A DNA stretch of 64,000 bases from JABCYV01 sp035512155 (GCA_035512155.1 DATKEN010000104.1:44858-108857); one strand, 5' to 3'; counted from the stretch's first letter, positions 35,378 through 44,102 are shown. The notes: generated from the sequence alone by a model not told the origin. A program made the numbers and translations.

Positions 35378-37069
35378 TTAGTTTCCCACCATACTTTTCA
35401 CTCTCGCCGCGTCGAACTCATCGCCTTTTTGCCAACCCACTACTCTCGGCAGATTCGCCGCTTCCCACCCCAGCGCAAAACCAAACCGCGCCATCGCGGC
35501 ATCACCCGTAAAGTCCATGTCGGGATGATATTTGTCACTTGGCTGATGGTAATGTTTTGTAGTGTACTCATCCGCCTGCTGGACGCCCCAGGCGGCATCG
35601 TGTCCCTTGTACTTCACCCCTTCATTGATAGAGAAGGCTGGAATGCCGACACGGGCGAGGCTGAAGTGATCAGAGCGATAGAAGTGTCCGGCTTCGGGGC
35701 GGGCATCTGGACGGATCGTCAGCCGGAAGTCTTTCGCGAGTGCCTCCACTATTGGGTAAAACGTGGTTCGCTCTGAGCCCGATACTTCCACTTCTTCCGG
35801 AGCGCCCAGAGGCGGCACATCGTCGTAGTTCAGATCCAAAGCAATCTTTCCTGCGGGCACAGGAGGATGCTTGCCCAGGTACTCGGAGCCCAGGAGTCCC
35901 TGCTCCTCCGCCGTCACGGAGGCGAAGAGGACGGATCGCTTCGGCCGCTGGGACGCAAGCGCATAGGTCCGCGCTACCTCCAAAAGGATGCCGCAACCGG
36001 TAGCGTTGTCATTCGCCCCGTTATAAACGTTGTCTCCAGGCATATCAGGACGAATGCCCAGGTGATCGTAGTGTGCTGTATAAATGACCGCTTCGTTCTT
36101 GAATCTGACGTCCGAGCCAGGCAGCATGGCAACAACGTTATTGGATTCGAAGGGTCGAATCTTGCTCACCATGTGCGCTAACAACTTCGTGCGTAGCGCG
36201 ACGGGATGAAAGTCACGCGAACGCGCGTCGGACATCATCTTGTCCAGATCGAGTCCTTCTGCCGCCGCCAATTTTGTTGCGACGTCAAGATGCACCCAGG
36301 ACGCTACTTTCAACTTAGGCGTGCCGTCGAGCTTCAGATATGCCTTCTCGCCTGAATTCGAATTCCGGACCACATCCCAGGGATAGCTTGCCATTTCGGT
36401 CTTGTGAATGAGCATCGCGCCTACAGCGCCTTTGCGCGCAGCTTCTTCGAACTTATAAGTCCAGCGCCCATAGTAAGTCAGGGCCCTACCCTTGAAAAAT
36501 TTGGGATCGTCGGAAGGTGGCTCATTCACTAGCATCAGCAGCACCTTTCCTTTGACGTCGACACCTTTGTAGTCATCCCAGTTATATTCCGGGGCCTCGA
36601 TGCCATAGCCCACGTAGACGATGTCGGCATCTACCTCCGATTGCGCCTGCTGGGTTTCGTCATAGGCCACATATTCATCCCGGGGCACAAGAATCATCGC
36701 GCGATTGCGCGGTAAAACCAGTGAAAGATTGGTGTCTGGCAACGTTGTAACTCCCACCAAAGGTACCTTCTGCATGTAAGTGCCGTTGTCTCCGGCGGGT
36801 TTCAGGCCATCAAGCGCAAACTGGGTTCCGATATATTCCGCTGCGATATCGCCTCCACGCTGCCCGGTCCCGCGACCCTCGAGAAGATCATGCGACAGGA
36901 AGCGCACGTGCGCCCGAATGCGCTCGGGATCAATCTTCTGCAGGGCGGCAATGGCCGAGCCCGGAAGCCGTGCCGACGTTGCAGCCGGCCGCGTTTTCTT
37001 CGGCGAATCCTGCCCCCAAACGCCGATTACCACAAGAACAGCAGACAATGCCACCAGGCTCTTTCTCAT
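35378..37069 (-). CDS. Secreted M28-family zinc aminopeptidase
   Basis: A 563-residue exported metallopeptidase. Signal peptide MRKSLVALSAVLVVIGVWGQ; N-terminal lid region (RIRAHVRFLSHDLLEGRGTGQRGG); a PA-like insert around 150-260; M28 core with zinc ligands in YTAHYDHLG, NGANDNATG, TAEEQGLLGS and FYRSDHFSLA. It likely trims peptides in the periplasm or outside the cell. Length is usual for two-domain M28 proteins. No operon partner. Confidence 0.93.
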   Translation of the reverse strand: MRKSLVALSAVLVVIGVWGQDSPKKTRPAATSARLPGSAIAALQKIDPERIRAHVRFLSHDLLEGRGTGQRGGDIAAEYIGTQFALDGLKPAGDNGTYMQKVPLVGVTTLPDTNLSLVLPRNRAMILVPRDEYVAYDETQQAQSEVDADIVYVGYGIEAPEYNWDDYKGVDVKGKVLLMLVNEPPSDDPKFFKGRALTYYGRWTYKFEEAARKGAVGAMLIHKTEMASYPWDVVRNSNSGEKAYLKLDGTPKLKVASWVHLDVATKLAAAEGLDLDKMMSDARSRDFHPVALRTKLLAHMVSKIRPFESNNVVAMLPGSDVRFKNEAVIYTAHYDHLGIRPDMPGDNVYNGANDNATGCGILLEVARTYALASQRPKRSVLFASVTAEEQGLLGSEYLGKHPPVPAGKIALDLNYDDVPPLGAPEEVEVSGSERTTFYPIVEALAKDFRLTIRPDARPEAGHFYRSDHFSLARVGIPAFSINEGVKYKGHDAAWGVQQADEYTTKHYHQPSDKYHPDMDFTGDAAMARFGFALGWEAANLPRVVGWQKGDEFDAARVKSMVGN

Positions 37070-37209
37070 GCAGAAGCACTCCTAAAAAGCAAAGACGAAA
37101 TGAGAACCGTCTATTGTACGGGAAGAGAACGTCAGGCGTAGGGCTCTGTCATCGGACCAAGCACTGCATCCTTTAGACCTAAGACCTCGTCGTGGAAGCC
37201 TCCCTTGCT

Positions 37210-37235
37210 GTCATCCCGAGCGCGGCGAGGGATCT
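37210..37235. repeat. Half copy of the dispersed ccttcgac/ggatgac repeat
   Basis: GTCATCCCGAGCGCGGCGAG then GGATCT matches the common 'gtcatcctgagcgcagcgaaggatct' unit and is the reverse complement of the ends of the 35287-35347 element. It lies in the intergenic region between the M28 peptidase and the thioredoxin-like gene. Confidence 0.5.
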
Positions 37236-37326
37236 GTAGTTACTCATAGCGGTCGCCGGAGACGTCCAACATGTGAGGTCCGGCTTCCCGTTTGGAGTCC
37301 GCGACCGCGGACTAGTTTTTCGAGCT

Positions 37327-37824
37327 TCAACCAGCGCGGAAATCGGCCACAGATTCATCGGGAAGGAATACAGGCGTCGGCATGCCACCTTGCGCTTCCC
37401 CCACTCGCCGGTTGATCTCCTCGATTTCTTTCCGCATCCAGCCCACACTGGAGATCTCGATTTCACCATCAGAGGCAATCCAGAAAATCGTAGGCACATT
37501 GGTCAGGCCATACGCATTCGATACTGGGTAGGTATTGGTGTCGTCGAGCAGCACGGGAAAGGTCAAGCCATATTCCTTTATGAACTCAGCTGTATGTGGC
37601 TTGTCATTCTGCGAGATGCCTACCATCGTCACCTGCTGGTTCCCATGCGCCTTGTAAATCCGCTCCAGAAAGGGGAAGGCATATTGGCAAACTGGGCATG
37701 ACACTTTGAAAAACGCTGCTATCACCGGCCCTCGCGCGAGGGCGTCGCGCAACGAGAATTGCTTTCCGTCCATCATGGGTAGCGTGAAATCAGGAGCCGA
37801 AGTTCCCTTAGTGAGAGCGGCCAT
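37327..37824 (-). CDS. Thioredoxin-like peroxiredoxin/redoxin (AhpC-TSA type)
   Basis: A 165-residue protein of the redoxin/TlpA type. The redox motif is VSCPVCQYAFP (CxxC), with APDFTLPMMDGKQFSLRD before it and GLTNVPTIFWI (cis-Pro) after it. No signal peptide with the chosen start at 37824, which follows a strong GGAGGAC; an in-frame ATG at 37860 lacks a ribosome site. Probably reduces peroxides or disulfides in the cytoplasm. It starts 41 bp downstream of mutY on the same strand, so the two may be co-transcribed. Confidence 0.88.
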   Translation of the reverse strand: MAALTKGTSAPDFTLPMMDGKQFSLRDALARGPVIAAFFKVSCPVCQYAFPFLERIYKAHGNQQVTMVGISQNDKPHTAEFIKEYGLTFPVLLDDTNTYPVSNAYGLTNVPTIFWIASDGEIEISSVGWMRKEIEEINRRVGEAQGGMPTPVFLPDESVADFRAG

Positions 37825-37865
37825 CTTTCGTCCTCCGAAGATACTGTGAAGCCATTTCATAACAG

Positions 37866-38840
37866 TTAGATGAGTCTCGCAGCTCGCAGGATTTTCCTGG
37901 CCAATCCGGTCAGGGGCAGGCGGGCAAGGCGTGCCTTGGATATCCATTTCCCGTCAGACTGGTCAGACGCTGGGGCCTGACTCACAGCAACCTGGTAATC
38001 AGTTACTGTGATCGAATGCCGCAAGGTAAGCCAGGGAGACACGCCGTTTGCTCCCCGGATCTCCGGAAGTTCCCACATGCCCGGCATCAGTGATGCATCC
38101 TTAGGCCGCCTGACCAGGAAGACCGAACCATTGTGGCAATCGAGCGCATAGTGAATCATGCGTTTGTTCTGGCGACCCAACGTCTTGGGCTTCGGCAGAC
38201 TTCCGCGCGAGTCGCACTGTTCGTACACAGGACACACCGAGCATCGCGGCTGGCGCGGCAGGCAAATGGTTGCGCCGAGCTCCATCATGGCCTGGTTGAA
38301 GTCGCCCGGCCTCCGCTGGGTAAGCAATTCCTGTGCGGTTTCCCACAAGAGTTCACCGCTAAGATTGTCAGCCACCAGCCGACGGAGAACACGTTTTACG
38401 TTTCCATCCACGACGGCCGTCGGCTCGTCGAATGCGATGCTGGCAATGGCCGCTGCTGTGTAGCGGCCAATCCCCGGAAGCGCCGACAGCGGTTCTGCGC
38501 TAACCGGAAATCTTCCGGCCTGCTGCTTGACGATTACTTTTGCGGCAGCATGCATCATCCGCGCGCGCCGGTAGTATCCCAGCCCGCTCCATGCCGCCAA
38601 TACCGAAGACTCTCGAGCTGCTGCCAATTTCTGCACGGTCGGAAAGCGTCGCAGGAATCTCTGATAGTGTTCCAGCACCGCACCGACGCGCGTCTGCTGT
38701 AACATGATTTCCGACAGCCAGATGTGATACGGATTGCGGTCTTTACGCCAGGGCAAATCACGCCGCCTGTGGTAATACCAACTCAGCAAGCTTCGGCGAA
38801 AATGCTGTTTCTCGGTCGGATTGTCGACAAGAGCCGTCAA
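37866..38840 (-). CDS. mutY: A/G-specific adenine DNA glycosylase
   Basis: A 324-residue base-excision enzyme removing adenine opposite 8-oxoguanine. The HhH-GPD core has SEIMLQQTRV (catalytic Glu), LPGIGRYTAAAIASIAF and VVDGNVKRVLRR (catalytic Asp). The [4Fe-4S] cysteines are in CLPRQPRCSVCPVYEQC. A NUDIX-like C-terminal domain (GSVFLVRRPKDASLMPGMWELPE) recognises oxoG. Its start codon directly follows the stop of the upstream lipoprotein gene (no gap), so they are co-transcribed. Confidence 0.95.
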   Translation of the reverse strand: MTALVDNPTEKQHFRRSLLSWYYHRRRDLPWRKDRNPYHIWLSEIMLQQTRVGAVLEHYQRFLRRFPTVQKLAAARESSVLAAWSGLGYYRRARMMHAAAKVIVKQQAGRFPVSAEPLSALPGIGRYTAAAIASIAFDEPTAVVDGNVKRVLRRLVADNLSGELLWETAQELLTQRRPGDFNQAMMELGATICLPRQPRCSVCPVYEQCDSRGSLPKPKTLGRQNKRMIHYALDCHNGSVFLVRRPKDASLMPGMWELPEIRGANGVSPWLTLRHSITVTDYQVAVSQAPASDQSDGKWISKARLARLPLTGLARKILRAARLI

Positions 38841-39302
38841 CTATTTCCCCACTGGTCCCATCACGGAATGCGCGAGAGCCATCCAGCCCCCCTTCTGTTG
38901 CTGCCAGACGGTCATCATTCGCACGGGTGCAGAAGGCAGGGGCTGTTCACTGTAAGTGCCACGCAGCGCAATCGTATAAGTCACCACTAACGTTTGGCCG
39001 TTCAACTCGATCTGAAAGTCACCGAGGGAGTAGTCGTCCAACCGCAACTGCTTTAAGTGTTCGACCGTGGCCGCGCGGTCCATCCGGCCCTCCTCTGGGG
39101 TCACCGAAATGTAGTTTCCTGCCAGGTGGCGGCTAAGTTCGTTCCAGTTCTTGGCTCTTACCTCTTTCCAGAAGTTGCGTTCCAAGCTCTCACCGCCAGT
39201 CACATCCGACCAGTTGTTGACGGCGTGCTCGCGCCATACCGAGCAGCCTTGAAGTGCCATGACCAAGCAGAACAAGACCGAAACCACCAGGCCATTTCGC
39301 AT
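38841..39302 (-). CDS. DUF4440/SnoaL-like lipoprotein
   Basis: A 153-residue predicted lipoprotein. MRNGLVVSVLFCLVMALQGC gives a lipobox (LQGC) for lipid attachment. The mature part is a cystatin/NTF2-like fold of the DUF4440 type: FWKEVRAKNWNELSRHLAGN, TPEEGRMDRAATVEHLKQL, LVVTYTIALRG and WMALAHSVMGP. Function unknown; such domains bind small ligands. Joined without gap to mutY, though no functional link is known. Confidence 0.8.
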   Translation of the reverse strand: MRNGLVVSVLFCLVMALQGCSVWREHAVNNWSDVTGGESLERNFWKEVRAKNWNELSRHLAGNYISVTPEEGRMDRAATVEHLKQLRLDDYSLGDFQIELNGQTLVVTYTIALRGTYSEQPLPSAPVRMMTVWQQQKGGWMALAHSVMGPVGK

Positions 39303-39536
39303 GACGCGATTCTAACTCGTAATTGCTACTCGGCAGGAAGTCTTCAATCCTCAAATTTCGCGTGTCGTGAATTTGCAGCGAATTTGCTGTCCGTGACGAC
39401 CGAGACTCAAGACTCTAAGCGAGGGGTGTAACAGGCGATGCCCCTGGGTTGACCGTAGCGGGTGCTGCAGGAAATAATGTCGGGGCTCAACATCCGGAGC
39501 GACGGTTAGCTGTCTCTTCAGGAATTCGAGGGAGAC

Positions 39537-39749
39537 GTGAGCGACTTTAATCGCGCCTCGGCGCGTGTGAACAGATCGGTGTCGGAAGCTGCCGAGCGTT
39601 TAGAAAAGGAAAGCGCGGAACTTATCGCCTACCTCAACAACGAGGTGGTCCCCGCTGTCCGTCAGCACTCCAGCAAAGCACTACGAGTTGCGGCTGAAGA
39701 GCTTGTACGATTGGCCGACTACATGGAAGAGACCCAACGTCCCAAGTGA
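39537..39749 (+). CDS. Small helical protein upstream of rlpA
   Basis: A 70-residue, charged, all-helical product (MSDFNRASARVNRSVSEAAE, VRQHSSKALRVAAEELVRLA). It uses a GTG start after GAGGGAGAC. Its stop overlaps the start of rlpA by 4 bp (GTGA), so translation is probably coupled. No known family; may be a coiled-coil. Confidence 0.65.
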   Translation: MSDFNRASARVNRSVSEAAERLEKESAELIAYLNNEVVPAVRQHSSKALRVAAEELVRLADYMEETQRPK

Positions 39750-40528
39750 AACTGCGATCTGCTGTTCATGCGGTCTTCGTTCTGCTTTTTGTTCTGTTGT
39801 TGGCCGATTGCAGCGGGCACAAGCAGACCGACGCTAAAGTACCACCTCCGCCAGCGGTCGAGTCAACACCGGTCCCAGGAACCTCTGCGTCATCTCAACC
39901 TCTTCCCGGGAATGAGGTACCTTTAACGGAAAAAGGAGAGAAGGAGAAAGACGCTCTCTCATTTCCCGCCGATGCTAAACCCATCCTTGTCGACACCGGT
40001 TTAGCCAGTTGGTACGGCGCGCCGTACCACAACCGCCACGGATCGAATGGCAAGATCTACGACATGAACGCCATGACTGCTGCCCACCGCACACTCCCTC
40101 TGGGCTCGATCGTGCGGGTGACGAATGTCAAGACCGGGCATTCTGCGATCGTCCGTATCACCGACCGCGGACCATTTATCGAAGGACGAATCTTGGACCT
40201 CTCACTTGCGGCGGCGAAGAAGGTGGATGTCTGGCAGCCGGGTATTGCGGCCGTGCGCATGGAAGTATTACGTGCGCCCGTTCCCCTCACCCAGGGCGGC
40301 CGCTGGGCGGTGCAGATCGGAGCCTTCGGTGAGCAGGATATAGCGCACTCAGTTGCGGACCGCCTGTCCCGCCGTTATCACACCGCCAAAGTTCTGTGTT
40401 TTAGCAGTCCGGTCGGGGACTGGTGGGTGCGCATCCGAGTGCAAAATGACGATCGCAGACGCGCCGAAGAAGTTGCACACACCGCGCAAACCATGCAAGG
40501 CAGTATCTTCCTGGTTAGGTTGGACTAG
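39746..40528 (+). CDS. rlpA: RlpA-like lipoprotein with SPOR domain (septal lytic transglycosylase family)
   Basis: A 260-residue outer-membrane lipoprotein (lipobox LLLADC, GTG start). The DPBB domain (about 75-175) has GLASWYGAPYHNRHGSNGK, with AHRTLPLGSIVRVTNVKTG and ITDRGPFIEGRILDLSLAAA, including the catalytic-type Asp. A SPOR domain (about 185-260, GGRWAVQIGAFGEQ) binds denuded septal peptidoglycan. In Pseudomonas, RlpA cuts naked glycan strands at division; activity varies between species. Translationally coupled to the upstream small gene. Confidence 0.92.
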   Translation: MKLRSAVHAVFVLLFVLLLADCSGHKQTDAKVPPPPAVESTPVPGTSASSQPLPGNEVPLTEKGEKEKDALSFPADAKPILVDTGLASWYGAPYHNRHGSNGKIYDMNAMTAAHRTLPLGSIVRVTNVKTGHSAIVRITDRGPFIEGRILDLSLAAAKKVDVWQPGIAAVRMEVLRAPVPLTQGGRWAVQIGAFGEQDIAHSVADRLSRRYHTAKVLCFSSPVGDWWVRIRVQNDDRRRAEEVAHTAQTMQGSIFLVRLD

Positions 40529-40548
40529 CGGGGCTACATTAATTGTGA

Positions 40549-40701
40549 TTAGTGAAGCGGCGTGATCTCGTAGCGGTCGCAGACCCGATTGGCGATTTCC
40601 CACACCTGATCGAATTTCCCCATGCGCGGGACTGAAATCCGCCAAGTAAGTTCGCGAATAATGTCTTCCAACGCCCGATCTAATTGTGCCAACGGAGACA
40701 T
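40549..40701 (-). CDS. Possible 50-residue helical protein
   Basis: A short frame MSPLAQLDRALEDIIRELTW, then RISVPRMGKFDQVWEIANRV and CDRYEITPLH. It is clearly amphipathic and low in odd codons, and so looks translated, but there is no good Shine-Dalgarno before the ATG. It is convergent with rlpA. No family recognised. Confidence 0.4.
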   Translation of the reverse strand: MSPLAQLDRALEDIIRELTWRISVPRMGKFDQVWEIANRVCDRYEITPLH

Positions 40702-41045
40702 AGTCTAACAACCGCGGTTTCGTTCCTTCGCAACATGCCGGGCTTGCGACCGGCGAGCCGCATTCCCATGGGAGCAGGTTCGCTCCCATGGGCTCTGCGT
40801 TACTCTCGCTACTGTTCCGTGCTTACTAAAGTATTTGATTCATGCACTGGAACTGCGGATAGGGCCCGGATGTCAAGAGTGTGTAAAGAGATTGTTTTGG
40901 CCACGCTGAGATCCTGAGCGGGGACTACACGACTGTGCCAGATGCTCGCACGAGCGGGCCATTCCACACTTACTCCCGGGCAATTATTTATTGATGGGTA
41001 GGCGAGCGACACTGCTCGTGACCGTCACACTGGGAGGGCAAAGCC
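40702..41045. other. Intergenic stretch containing a perfect 11-bp hairpin
   Basis: About 340 bp without a supported gene. The main feature is the perfect palindrome at 40765-40792, listed separately. The downstream small gene's GGGAGG site lies at its right end. Confidence 0.4.
40765..40792. repeat. Perfect 11-bp inverted repeat
   Basis: CCCATGGGAGC (40765-40775), 6-nt loop AGGTTC, GCTCCCATGGG (40782-40792). Each arm contains the palindrome CCCATGGG. There is no T run, so it is not a standard terminator; it could be a transcript-stabilising hairpin, a dispersed repeat or a protein binding site. Confidence 0.7.
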
Positions 41046-41231
41046 TTGGCAACAACTGATACAAAGGAACAGGAAGAAGATCTGGCAGTGCGATGGGCCT
41101 TGGAGGATTTAGAGAGTTTAGCCGAAAAAGGTGGGTTCGCGACGGATGACGTTGTCGCTTTGCTGAAGGTGATGAACGTTTACGACGTACTCGATTACCT
41201 CGACGCCAAGATGTCGAACCGTCTGCAGTGA
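41046..41231 (+). CDS. Small acidic helical protein
   Basis: A 61-residue product (TKEQEEDLAVRWALEDLESL, then DDVVALLKVMNVYDVLDYLD). The TTG start is supported by GGGAGG 9 nt upstream. Helical and acidic, with a hydrophobic C-terminal helix. No known family; function unknown. Confidence 0.5.
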   Translation: MATTDTKEQEEDLAVRWALEDLESLAEKGGFATDDVVALLKVMNVYDVLDYLDAKMSNRLQ

Positions 41232-41311
41232 TCGCTGCCGCGCGGATCGCGCCGACCGCTCCGGATCCGGCCTGGTCCCGGCCCATTGGCGCGCACCACT
41301 TACATCTTTCC

Positions 41312-41725
41312 TTAGTGCGCGACCTGAGCGTCGAGCCTGAGGTTCAATTCCAGTACATTCACGCGTGGCTCACCGAATAGTCCCAATTGGCGAGCACGCA
41401 GGTGCTGCCGAACCCGATATCTCAAGCGGTCTTCTGATATTCCGCGCTCCCGAGCGACACGTGGAACCTGAAACTCTGCGGCTGCCGGCGAAATGTCAGG
41501 ATCGAGTCCCGAACCTGATGTCGTTGCCAGATCAATTGGTACCGGAGCATGTGGATTCTCTTTCTCCAGGCGAGCGGCGTCGGCCTGCACGCGATCGATT
41601 AGCTTCTGGTTGGTAGGTCCCAGGTTCAAGCCGCCCGCGGCAGTGGAGTCATAACCAGCGTCTCCCGCCGCTGACGGCCGCGAATGAAAATAGCCTTGAC
41701 CGGAAAATGGTTGCCCGATCAACCG
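41312..41725 (-). pseudogene. kdpC: C-terminal fragment of KdpC (K+-transporting ATPase subunit C)
   Basis: The frame encodes the C-terminal ~135 residues of KdpC: LIGQPFSGQGYFHSRPSAAG, GGLNLGPTNQKLIDRVQ, SGSGLDPDISPAAAEFQVPR and LGEPRVNVLELNLRLD. The N-terminal membrane helix and first ~50 residues are missing. Similarity stops at about 41725, where it abuts, head to head, a fragment of a KdpD-type kinase. No kdpA or kdpB is adjacent. Without its membrane anchor it cannot work as a normal KdpC. Confidence 0.85.
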
Positions 41726-42225
41726 CGATCGTTTTTGTCTATCACACAATAGTCAAAGTAAATCCCACGACAGTCGCTTTGACCTTTCTTCTTGGCGTTC
41801 TGATCCTTTCCGCGAGCTGGGGCCTGCGGCCTGCCGTGTGCACGGCGATCGTTGCTGCCGCAGCATTCAATTACTATTTCCTTCTTCCCGTTGGAACATT
41901 CGCGATTGCAGATCCCCAGAATTGGGTGGCACTATTTGCATTCCTTGTGACCGCAGTGATTGCCAGTGATTTGTCGGAGCGCGCCCGCCGGGAAGCTCAC
42001 AACGCCAACGAGCGCCGTCGCGACGTGGAACGCCTTTACGGATTCAGTCAACACCTGCTCTCCAGCGACAACGTGGCCGAACTACTGAACGCGGTCCCAG
42101 GCTATATTCTGGATTCTTTTGGGGGAAAGGCCGCGGCCGTTTCACTCCCGAATCGCCCCGACGTCTATCGCTCTGGTCCCGGAACCGATGGTCTCGAACT
42201 CCTTTTCTTTTATTCCTTTAGCTAA
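41707..42225 (+). pseudogene. N-terminal fragment of a KdpD-type histidine kinase (DUF4118 block)
   Basis: The encoded protein matches the intact kinase at 3270-4724 closely: VNPTTVALTFLLGVLILSAS, FAIADPQNWVALFAFLVTAV, ASDLSERARREAHNANERRR, RLYGFSQHLLSSDNVAELLN. It loses similarity after about 150 residues, inside the GAF region, and has no HisKA or ATPase domain. Its first membrane residues are also missing, being replaced by the reverse strand of a kdpC fragment. A deletion or inversion scar rather than a working kinase. Confidence 0.85.
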
Positions 42226-42348
42226 TCTTAAGCACGACCCTTCTGAGCTCGTCCCCCGAGCCGATAGGGCCTTACCTTAGTAATTTGAAAGTAATCATCG
42301 ACCGTTCCTATTATCTGATTGAACCAGACTCAATCGGTGTAACGCTTC

Positions 42349-42867
42349 ATGTCTCAATCCATGAACAGCCGTCGCTGGCCCCGATACGAGGCCGATCTTC
42401 CAGTTCGCATCACGCCCTCGCGGCGAGTCTCTAAAGCCGCTGTGCCAGGGCGCGTGATCACAATCAGCGAGGGGGGAATGGCTCTGCAGGCCAATATTTA
42501 TTTCGAACCCGGCGATTTGATGGAGATCGAGTTTCAGATGCCGCAGTACGTGCGGCTAATAAGCCTGGTTCGAAGTCGTGCCGGATACTGCTTCGGGGTG
42601 GAATTCCTCAATGCACTGTTACCGGAGCGTGAAATGGTTGAGCCCTGGCCCGTCGGACGAGAAGCGCTCACCGAGCCATGCAATATCAAAGCGCCTGAAA
42701 TCATCAGCCTTCCTTCTCCGAAGCGAGTGTTCACGGCCCTGCACGAAACCGATCTACAAATCAAGCAAGTGTTGAAGGAGATCCACGCCCTTCGTACCGT
42801 GGCTATCTTGCTCGCCGACAGCGAAGGGCAAGAGCCTGGCAGCCCCCTGCGTCCGAAATTTCTCTAG
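42349..42867 (+). CDS. PilZ-domain protein (candidate c-di-GMP receptor)
   Basis: A 172-residue protein with a PilZ domain (about 5-95). RRWPRYEADLPVRITPSRR carries the RxxxR-type motif and TISEGGMALQANIYFEPGDL the (D/N)xSxxG-type motif in modified form (TISEGG). A helical C-terminal region (VFTALHETDLQIKQVLKEIH) follows. The altered second motif may weaken cyclic di-GMP binding. Stands alone, convergent with the next response regulator. Confidence 0.82.
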   Translation: MSQSMNSRRWPRYEADLPVRITPSRRVSKAAVPGRVITISEGGMALQANIYFEPGDLMEIEFQMPQYVRLISLVRSRAGYCFGVEFLNALLPEREMVEPWPVGREALTEPCNIKAPEIISLPSPKRVFTALHETDLQIKQVLKEIHALRTVAILLADSEGQEPGSPLRPKFL

Positions 42868-42931
42868 TAGCGATGCAATTACCACGAAGAACCGGCGGAT
42901 GGCAGCTATGCAACGCCCCTTATCTTCGCTG

Positions 42932-43717
42932 CTACGCTTTAGGCTCGAATCTATCCGCCGACAGCGGTGTTGAAGCCGGACGTGGATATTGCTCCCGCGA
43001 ATCCCACATCCTGGGGCCTCCCGCATCAAGACGGTACCCGACTCCGCGAATGGTTTTCAGATAGGTGGGTCGTGCGCAGTCCGGTTCGATCTTCCGCCGC
43101 ACCCGGCGCACGCATGCGTCTACGGTACGGGGAGTCACGAACTGCATGTCACCCCACACTGCATCGAGAAGCTCATCGCGTTTGAAAACTCGCGCTTGAT
43201 TGCGAGCAAGGTAATCCATCAGGCGGAATTCCAAGGTGGTAGTCGTGACTTCATTCCCGCGGACAGAAATTCTCATCGCGGAACTATCAATCTTAATGTC
43301 TCCGACAGTCGTGACCGGTCCATAAAACTCAGTGAGCTGCGGTCGTTCGAAGCGGCGCAACACGGCTTGCACCCGCGCCTGCAACTCGCGAGAACTGAAT
43401 GGCATGGTTATGTAATCGTTCGCTCCCGACTCAAGTCCGAGAACGCAGTCGTCTTCGGCTGTACCCGCAGCCACCAAAACCACGGCGGTTCTTGCCAAGG
43501 AACGGGTCTGGCGGATGCGACGGCACAACTCCAGGCCAGCGCTATCCGGCATCACTGAATTGACCAATATTAGCGACGGACGCAAAACTTCTGCCTCCCT
43601 TACCGCGTCGCCGGGGTTTAAACATCGGCGCACCTTGTAACCTGATCGTTCAAGGCACTGCTCGAGAAACCCGCAATCCTCCCCCCGACTACTTACGACT
43701 AAAATGAGTTGCCTCAT
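42932..43717 (-). CDS. OmpR-family regulator with a degenerate (phosphorylation-independent) receiver
   Basis: A 261-residue transcription factor. The C-terminal winged helix (about 135-235) is complete (TTLEFRLMDYLARN, VDACVRRVRRKIEP, YLKTIRGVGYRLD). The receiver fold is kept, but every catalytic residue is changed: the acidic pair is SS (LVVSSRG, 9-10), the phosphoacceptor Asp is Asn53 (LVNSVMPDSAG), the conserved Thr/Ser is Ala (LVAAG), and the Lys is Met105 (YITMPFSS). It therefore cannot be phosphorylated in the normal way. No kinase gene is adjacent. A 25-residue tail follows the DNA-binding domain. Confidence 0.88.
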   Translation of the reverse strand: MRQLILVVSSRGEDCGFLEQCLERSGYKVRRCLNPGDAVREAEVLRPSLILVNSVMPDSAGLELCRRIRQTRSLARTAVVLVAAGTAEDDCVLGLESGANDYITMPFSSRELQARVQAVLRRFERPQLTEFYGPVTTVGDIKIDSSAMRISVRGNEVTTTTLEFRLMDYLARNQARVFKRDELLDAVWGDMQFVTPRTVDACVRRVRRKIEPDCARPTYLKTIRGVGYRLDAGGPRMWDSREQYPRPASTPLSADRFEPKA

Positions 43718-44102
43718 AGAGTCTCTCCTACCTTTCGCCAGTCATGGTTTCAGTGCCAGCTACTCGACAACAACGATTGGAATCTTGGTTTGCGTGACGG
43801 CTGCTGTTTTGTGGTGTAACCGCATGTTCTGCTGACAATGAGTTGCTGTCAAGGGGAAGAATTCCACAGTTTGTTAAGAATCCGTGACAGACGCCGATTC
43901 TGTCGCACACATTTCATTTTGCGGTCATCAAGGCGTAACACACTGCGGGCTAAACTTCGCCATCGAGTTTACTTGTTCGGGCGATCATCTGGCCTGAAGC
44001 TGTGCTGGTTATCACTAAGAATCGCCCACCCGGAAAAATCGTCGCAGTTGTGGGACGTCAAGGAAACCATCTGAGTCTTGCACATTTGAAGGAGGCGAGG
44101 GG
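43718..44102. promoter_or_regulatory. Divergent upstream region (regulator / PEP-CTERM-like protein)
   Basis: 385 bp between two divergent genes. It holds the AAGGAGGCGAGG ribosome site of the surface-protein gene. A stretch near 44045-44085 (GGGACGTCAAGGAAACC) recalled a cyclic di-GMP-I riboswitch, but the rest of that fold is missing. The neighbouring atypical regulator could bind here. Confidence 0.35.

Noticed and set aside
35189..35776. Plus-strand 195-codon frame after scoB
   Set aside because: Most of it is antisense to the M28 peptidase and its start lies in the dispersed repeat.
44040..44090. Possible cyclic di-GMP-I riboswitch before the PEP-CTERM-like gene
   Set aside because: GGGACGTCAAGG recalls the GEMM core, but the GGCAAAC partner motif and the paired stems are missing.
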